From positions 22,263,919-22,327,918 of the forward strand of contig NC_047062.1 of assembly GCF_902459465.1 (NCBI RefSeq): 64,000 nucleotides of DNA. Reading direction: 5' to 3'. The notes beneath the pieces are model-generated. The model saw nothing but the letters and a program-made list of their open reading frames with translations. It had not been told where the DNA came from and made no database searches. This document shows, in pieces, positions 38,701 to 47,700 of the stretch; position 1 is the stretch's first letter; the number at the start of each line of letters is the position of its first letter. Both the position numbers and the translations under genes were made by a program. The DNA is from Asterias rubens. Taxonomy: Eukaryota > Echinodermata > Asteroidea > Forcipulatida > Asteriidae.

Positions 38701-41700
38701 TTAATTTGAGCTGTTTACATTTGAGATTCAAGACCCACCACCTACTGAGGAGGATCGCATTGCTATGGACAGAGGAGCTACTGTAGTACGAGAGGATCTA
38801 AAAAGGTTCCGTAAGGAATATGCCCAACCCATACAACTAAGGTAGATTTCTAAAACTACATTCCTCACAATGAAATCTATTCTCAAAATGTTAAACATTA
38901 TCAACAGCTTCAGTGTTTCTAACCAAAAATTATTGTCATGAAATTGGTTAACTCGTTTCACAAAAATACAGCACCTCAGCAAGTAGTATTTTAAAAAGAA
39001 GCTTTCTACCATCATTATCTTTGAAGCATGTAAGTTTAACGTAAATCTGTGAGCAATTGTGTTTTGTGATGTACAAAACGTACCTGAACCCTTTATGGTA
39101 AATTTCTTTAAAAACTGGATGATTTAAGACCCTTTTCAAAGCTAGTGCTTTTGCCCGGTTTAGCCGCTTTTAGTAATTTTGAAAACATGCACTCTCTGTC
39201 TGCGGCATTAAATAAGCAAACAGAGCCGAACATGATTTGGTTTTTAAAAGGTTGATAATTAATTTGTTTGCAATGCTTCTCTCTCTTTCTCCCCCTTGAC
39301 AGAGTACTGAATGTATTAAGACACTGGGTTGATCGTCATTTCTATGATTTTGAGCGGAGCACAGAGCTACTACCAAGGCTGATGGAGTTTATAGATCAAG
39401 TCAGGGGAAAGGCCATGAGGAAGTGGGCAGAGTCTATCAAGAAAATTGTACAAAGAAGGGTAAGTTTGGCAGTTACAAAAAAAGGCCCAATTTCATAAAG
39501 CCTGTAAGCACAGAAAATTTTTCCTTGAAATAAACAGGTAACCAGGTACCCAATTCTCATTTGTTTAATACAACTTCTAAACCCACCTTAATTTATTTGA
39601 CAAAAATTTATTTGATACATTTATTTGATAAATTTATTTGATAAGTTATTCATTTATTTGATAAAAATTTACCCATTTCTAATTTAACCCACAGCAAGAA
39701 GCAGATCAGCTGATCCGAGAGATCACATTTGAGAAGGATCCTCCGACCCTAGAGACGCACATTGCAAAGTTTGCCTTGGAGTACGACTTAATGACAGTAC
39801 GTAATGAACGCTTAAAGGGATCAAGTTTCACCGTGCTTCATAATCATACATCCATAAAGGACAACTTTCTGTGCCCAATTTCTTACTTGAAAGAAATATC
39901 TTGCTTAGTAGAAACAGGTTGTCAGCCAATGTACCATGGAATGTATGTTGTTTGTGAGTGGTGCCATGCTAATTTTTGCTTGAAGAAAATTTTTGTGAGC
40001 ACTCCCCACTCCCCCCCCCCCCCCACCCCCATCAAATTGAGCCTTAGTTTCTGAAATAGATATGATAGCATGAATTTGAAACTTTTGGGGTGAACAAAGA
40101 AAAATTGACTAGAGTAGAATTTGAACCAACAATCTCCAGTTTAACGTGCAGGCACTCTATCAACTGAGTATCTAGACATATGTTGGCAATCTCCTTATTT
40201 TGTCAACATCTTTGTTCGGGGAGCCATCAGAAGCTATTCAACTGTTAGCCAGAGATTACACCGAAGTTTACGATACAACCTTATTTTAAATTTACCCAGT
40301 CTGTTTCCCTTGTGGTTTAGAACTTGATATTTGAAATTGAACCTTAATAACCGGTTCTCATTTTTGGTTTCTATAGTTGCATCCAATAGAGATTGCTCGT
40401 CAGCTGACCATCCTAGAAGCAGATTTGTTCCGAGCTGTTCAGCCATCTGAACTGGTCGGTACGGTGTGGACAAAGAAGGATAAGAATATAACATCGCCCA
40501 ACTTACTAAAAATGATTCACCATTCTAACATGGTAAGAATATATGGTCGCCAAACCTTCTGAAACTAATTCACCATTCTAACATGGTAAGAATATAACGT
40601 CGCCCAACCTACAGAAAATTATTCACCATTCTAACATGGTAAGAATATAACGTCGCCCAACCTACTGAAAATGATTCACCATTCTAACATGGTAAGAATA
40701 TAACGTCGCCCAACCTACTGAAAATGATTCACCATTCTAACATGGTAAGAATATACTGTCGCCCAACCTACTGAAAATGATTCACCATTGTAACATGGTA
40801 AGAATATACTGCCGCCCAACCTACTGAAAATGATTCACCATTCTAACATGGTAAGAATATAACGTCGCCCAACCTGCTGAAAATGATTCACCATTCTAAC
40901 ATGGTAAGAATATAATGTCGCTCAACCTACTGAAAATGATTCACCATTGTAACATGGTAAGAATATAACGTCGCCCAACCTACTGAAAATGATTCACCAT
41001 TCTAACATGGTAAGAATATAACGTCGCCCAACCTACTGAAAATGATTCACCATTGTAACATGGTAAGAATATAACGTCGCCCAACCTGCTGAAAATGATT
41101 CACCATTCTAACATGGTAAGAATATAACGTCGGCCAACCTACTGAAAATGATTCACCATTCTAACATGGTAAGAATATACTGTCGCCCAACCTACTGAAA
41201 ATGATTCACCATTGTAACATGGTAAGAATATACTGCCGCCCAACCTACTGAAAATGATTCACCATTCTAACATGGTAAGAATACAACGTCGCCCAACCTA
41301 CTGAAAATGGTTCACCATTGTAACATGGTAAGAATATACTGTCGCCCAACCTACTGAAAATGATTCACCATTCTAACATGGTAAGAATATTGCTCCCAAC
41401 CTACTGAAAATGATTCACCATTCTAACATGGTAAGAATACAACGTCGCCCAACCTACTGAAAATGATTCACCATTCTAACATGGTAAGAATATACTGTCG
41501 CCCAACCTACTGAAAATGATTCACCATTGTAACATGGTAAGAATATAACATCGCCCAACCCACTGAAAATGATGCATCATTCTAACATGGTAAGAATTCA
41601 AAGTGTGAAAAAATAGTACACTTAAACTAGACTGAACTATAAATGCACTGGGTAGAAGTTTGTATTTCAGCCATTTCCATGGGAGACCTGGGAACGCTAG

Positions 41701-44700
41701 GTGGCAGCAGACTGACCACGTAAAACAGAGTTCTGAGGAGTCACACAATTTTGAGAACGTGGATATGCCTGGTAGGTCTGCTGCCACCCAGTGTCCACAA
41801 AAGTGTCCGATATCATATAGTGTGTAAACTAGTCAAGTTGTGGCAGGTGTTATAAGATTAAATTGCTTCGTAACATTTTGCATAATGAAATAAGCCATTT
41901 GCGAGTTAGATATTGAATAATGTCTCATACAATGTCTTGATTGGTGACACGTAAACAAACAAATGGGATCACATGGTTCAGGGCAAGCTTTTTTTTCCCC
42001 CCAGCAACCTCCATATGGGTAAACCCTGGTACCATTGTGTTATACACATTCATGCAGAGTTGTAAATGGGTATTCCATGTCTCTTGCGTTTCTGCACAAA
42101 TGCTTGCCCAAAACCTTGTGACATGACATGGCACCTGTCTCTAGTCTGAGAAACTCCAATGGTCAAAATAGTTTTGATTGTAAACATTTCTTCAGCTCCT
42201 AGTATGGTTGACAGGATGTTTGGAGTTGTTTTTTATTTGAAAGGCTTTAAGCATCACAGGAATATGTTCATTATTTAAGTTGTTAAATGGTTGTGTACTT
42301 TCTTCTTATTAAATTTGATGTGTGTTAGCACTGTATACTCAGTACTTCCCCGAGTCCTGTGAAAAAATATCACAGGCATATTACCTGAGATTGCCCGGTA
42401 GCTAGAGGCAGTTCGAATCCTATGTTTTGGCAGGACCAACGAATCAGTAAACATAGGATTTCGAACTGCCTCTAGCTATCGGGCAATCTCGGTAGTCTAG
42501 TTGGTAAGACACTGCTCTAGAATTGCAAGGGTCGTGGGTTCGAATCTCACCCGTGTAATGTGCCTATGATATTTGTTTCACAGGAAGTACTGAGTATACA
42601 GTGCAAACACACAATGGTGTATGGGTAAAAACCAAAATTAATATTCTTTATCCCCGATGCAAATTTACTTTCTTCTTATTTCAGCTGATTTTATGGTTGG
42701 AGAAATGCATCGTTGAGGCTGAGAACTTTGAGGAACGGATAGCTGTACTCACAAGAGTGATTGAGATAATGATGGTAATGAACAGGGAAAGAAATAATTA
42801 TAAAAAATGGCTGACAATGATAAATCAAAGTGTCTACAAGATTCCTGTTCAGGTTATTTTTGGGTTGAAGAACGTTCCCCTGCAATGATATGTGATAAAC
42901 ACTCCGCTGTCACGTGGTCTGTTTTTAAGACATCGAGGCCCAATTTCATAGAGCTGCTTGAGCACAATATTTTGCTTAAGCACAAAAATCCTTGCTTCAG
43001 AATAGAGTAGAATCAGATAACCGGCCAAGACTCCACTCAATTGTTATGCTAAGAAAACAAAAGCTAAATGCCAGTCACAAACAATGTATATGGCATGAAA
43101 TTTTGGCCAGTACCATGTGTAAAATAAGCGAGATATTTTCGTGCTTAAGCAATTTTTTTTGCTGAAGCAGCTCTATGAAATTGGCCCCTGCTCTAGAATG
43201 TCGGGGGTCGTTGGTTCAAATCCTTCCCGAGTCACTGTAGAATTTGTTTTGCAGGAATTGGGGGGAGGGAAACCACTGCGGAAACAGAGCTTACCATACT
43301 TTTTTAGGGTATCAAAACAAAATATTATTCTTATATCATACTTTCAGTACTTCCGCTTTACAGAGAGAAGTACATATAGTGCCTTCTCAATTTATCGTAA
43401 CTAATCTACTTCTTCGCGGTAGTAGAACATAAAGCAAGCCAAGTTCTCAAAAGAACATAATCTACCACAAACCAAATGTGTATAGAAACCTCACCGTGCA
43501 ATGCCTAAAATCGCTTAAACTATTTTGTAGTTATGTGTTATTTTTTCAAAAAAAATGAAATGGGAAGTGGATTTAAATTGAGTATTTTGTCAGATTTTGT
43601 ATTCTAGTAGCAAATTTGCTATTGATGTTCTCTTCACAGGTATTTCAAGAATTGAATAACTTCAATGGCGTCTTGGAGGTAGTTAGTGCACTTAACTCAT
43701 CTGCTATTTACAGACTAGAACACACATTCAGGGTAAGTAGCTGTTTCTAGGTATCTTGTTTTGTAAATAAGACATAATTCCACTGTGCTCGCTTCAAATT
43801 CAAATGACATTTAAGTGCTGGCAAACATTTGCAACAAGGGACGTGTTTGTTACAGTGCAATGTAGTTTTTAAAATTACATGGTTTGTTACTGGAAATGAT
43901 GAATATGAACAATAGGGATACTAAGTGGCGTGTCGTGGCCAAGCGGTTAAGTCACCGGACCCAAGCTCTGGCGTTTTCAGCAGAGTGTGGGTTTGAATCC
44001 CGGTCATGACACTAGCCCTTGAGCAGACACTTGACCATAACTGCTTCATAAAAATTTCTGCTCAGTCCTTATGGACTGTGAAGTGGGGGGGGGGGTAAAC
44101 CTGTTTCAGCCCTAGAGATAGGTGGCAAAGTGCCCCTGGTGACAGTTGATTTGAGTTGACTGCCCAAATTAGTTAAGTGTAGCCCTCACCTTGAAGCTTA
44201 TACTCCTGTGCGATCTCTCCGATCTTCCAATACATGCATGCTACAGGTTACTAAGAGTAGCAAGTCATGGGGTGATAGGTCTTTTTCCCATGCTGGACCC
44301 ACACTCTGGAATGACTTACCTCTTCAAATCCGCAATATTTCTAATCTCAATACTTTTAAGATTAAGTTGAAAACCACATTGTTTAATCTCGCCTATGTGT
44401 AATTGGTCTATTTGTCTTATTTTCCTTGCTGTATGTGGTTCCCCCTCCTGTGCGCCTTGAGCACCTCATTTTGGTGGATTTTTGCGCCCTTTAAATATTC
44501 TTTATTATTATTATTTGTTATTAGTAATGTTAAGCGATGTCTCATCGACAGAACAAACAAATGAAGTGGTTTATTTTTTTGATGACTAGGAATTATCTCC
44601 AAGGAAGAAGCAAGCATTGGAGGAGGCAAAGGAGCTCTCTGGTGATCATTACAAGAGGTACACCGAGAAGCTTCGCTCCATCAACCCGCCATGTGTACCC

Positions 44701-47700
44701 TTTGTAGGTATGTACAAACTTATCTGTGAAACAGTCAAAGGAAGACCTATCAAAGACCTATCATTGGCTGGAGGTTTAAGTATCATGAACATCTTACGTC
44801 ACACTTCAAGGCTCCAAATAATGCAAGATACCAGCCCTAAGCAACTTGCAAGATCCTACCAGTTGCCTCGCATCCATTCACATGGCGAAGATTGATAGTC
44901 TACACACGTACATGTACATTGTGAATAATGTACATTGTGAATAAAACAACATTACATAAAGACATTGTACACGCTCACAGCAGCAGACGATCAACAAGTT
45001 CTTGCTGATGGTGTCGCTGACCACCTTGTCACTTTGGAGCAGACCAATCATGACACAGATATAGAAAGCGTACTTCACTGCACCTTTATCCAATGAAATC
45101 ATTGTATCCAATGAAATCATTGGGTCTGTAAAACCAGTGCCTCTATTTATCCTTGTGGATAAAGACAGGGGATCAGTCTAAGGAAGACCAGGCCTGATAC
45201 TTCACGGAGGCAACGGAGGCGATTGCCTCCGATGCCCCTTGCCATTGCCTTGGTGCCCTTGAAATGCTCCAGTAGAAATTTACAATTTCCTCATAGGGTG
45301 CCCTTTACCAAAGAGAAGCATACAGGCCTGGAAGACCTATCATTGGTTGGGGTTTGAGTTAGAGCAAACATGGTAGATAGCATTTTGGTACCAGCCACTT
45401 TGGCTGCTAGGGTCTCTAAAGAGTAAATCAAGCCTCTCTATTTCTGTCTGTCCCCTTTAACTTGCAGGTATGTACCTCTCCAACATCCTCTTCACTGAGC
45501 AGGGTAACCCTGACTTCTTGCAATCCTCCGTCGAGGGTTTGATCAACTTCAGCAAGAGGAGGAAAGTAGCGGAGATTACTGGAGAGATTCAGCAATACCA
45601 GAACCAGCCGTATTGCCTGAGGGGCAACCCAGAAATGAGGGTCAGTCAATCGATTCTTAAAAATATTTGTTCAGTTAAAAGTTCTTATTTGCCTTCAGCA
45701 GCAGAAGTTTTTGTACATAATTATGTGCTTTTGGCATTTGGTAACATTCCCCCCCCCACCTTTTTTTTTTGTTTCAGAAATTCTTTGAGGCTCTTGATCC
45801 GATGGGGAGTATGTGCGAGAAAGACTTCAACGATTATTTGTATGAGAAGTCTCTTGAGATAGAGCCAAGGAACTCCAAACAGCCACCAAAGTTTGTAAGT
45901 ATCGATGAGTTTTGGTTTGAAAAGAACCAAAATGACCTATAAAAAAAAAGTGATAACGGGCATGCGTTTTGCACCCTAGCAGAGTCTTTCTGGAAGGCTA
46001 CAAGGAATTTCCACTTCCGCTGGTAGCCTGTATGTTCTTCAATCTGTTCTTAAGACTTATCTTTATAAACATGCTTTTCACCAACTGTGTCATTGTTTTG
46101 TTGGTTCTCCAGTTACATTAATTTTTCTATCCAGTGTCTTATGACTTTATGCCGTTAGGATCCTGTTAGAGTCCTGTTAGGATGTTTTGTATATAATTTT
46201 AATGGATTGTGGCTTTTCAACGCTTTTTACATTTTTTTTCATTTTTTTGTGCTTATTTTGTGGTTTTAGCTTTTTAATCATTGTCTCATGGCATTATTAA
46301 TTATTGTTTATTATTTTGTTTGGCGCTTGTGGAGTTTGTGGTATGTTGAATGATGATATTTGTTTTTGTTTCTCGTTTAAAGATTTGGAGATGATTTAAA
46401 TTGTTCTTCTTTTTCTTATCTGTTATTCTTCCAGCCTAAGAAGTTTGAGTATTCCTTAAAGTCCCCTGGCCTGAAGCCCACTGCTGGTCGCCACATGTCA
46501 ATAGCTGGTACCCTGAGAGGCCAAACGTCAGGATCCAATATGGAGCTACGGACATCCCTATCCTCGGTAATATAGATTCAAGTATTACATGTGATAGTTA
46601 CAATATTTTTGTGGAGGGAAGGTACACGTTTGGTAATTACTCAAAACAAATATTAACTTAAAAACTGACTTGGTAACGAGCATTGGAGAGCTGTTGATAG
46701 TATCAAACATTGTGAGAACAACTCCCTCTGAAGTAAATGTAGTTTTTGAGAAAGATGTAATTTAGCTTAAGAAGACTTCTAGCTAGAAGTCTTTTATTCT
46801 TATCTGAAAGCACACAAATTTTTTGTTCTTTCATCATTTTCTCCCAACTCCGATGACCAATTGAGGTCAAATTTTCACAGGTTTGTTATTTTATGCATAT
46901 GTTGAGATACACCAAGTGAGAACACTGGCCTTTGACAATTACCAATAGTGTACCTTTCCTTTAAGAAGGTATACACATTCAAGCTTGGAACCTATAACAA
47001 TAGAGGACAATAGATGGATTGCACTAAGCGTCATCAACCGCCATACATGTATTTGATGATAATCAATGCAACAGTGCATACATCTGGAACTCTCTACCAC
47101 TTAATCTTCGATCTTGTCTTTGTACCACAACATTCAAGTCTCTTCTCAAAACTTATCTTATGTCACAGGTTTTCAAGGACTAACTTTGTTGTGTCTGTTT
47201 TTCTTTGTTTTGTTTTTGTTTTGTTTTTTGGGGTTTTACTGTGCCTTGAACACCCAGCAGGGTGGATATGTGCGCAATACAAGGTCTTATTATTATTATT
47301 ATTATTACATGTACGCGCTACGTACAGCTCTTAGCCAATGATAGTCAATCTATAGGGTCCACGGTTCAGGAAAGGAAAACCAATGGGAGCTGTTGCAAAA
47401 AAAGTTGATTGAGCTTATTTTTGTTGACACATTTGCAGAGAACGACAGACGAGGAGTCGATTACATCCCCAAAAGCAATGAGTGGCGGCCCGCCGTCGCC
47501 TCGAACACCGACCACTCCTTCCAATAGCAATGTGTTCTGTGAAAACAGCGTCTTTGCAGCTGTAGAGATAGGTAGGGGATTTTACTTTGTGTGTTGGTCA
47601 AGAGATTTCATCCATTTTGTAAATACACATTTTTTTAAATTGTATTAAATAATTTTCTTGTGTTACAGGTTTGATTTGGACATGTATGCTTGTATTGTAC

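Noticed and set aside
40484..41600. CRISPR-like array of regularly spaced repeats
   Set aside because: The whole 53-bp unit is repeated without unique spacers and it derives from the adjacent exon; the context is an animal gene.
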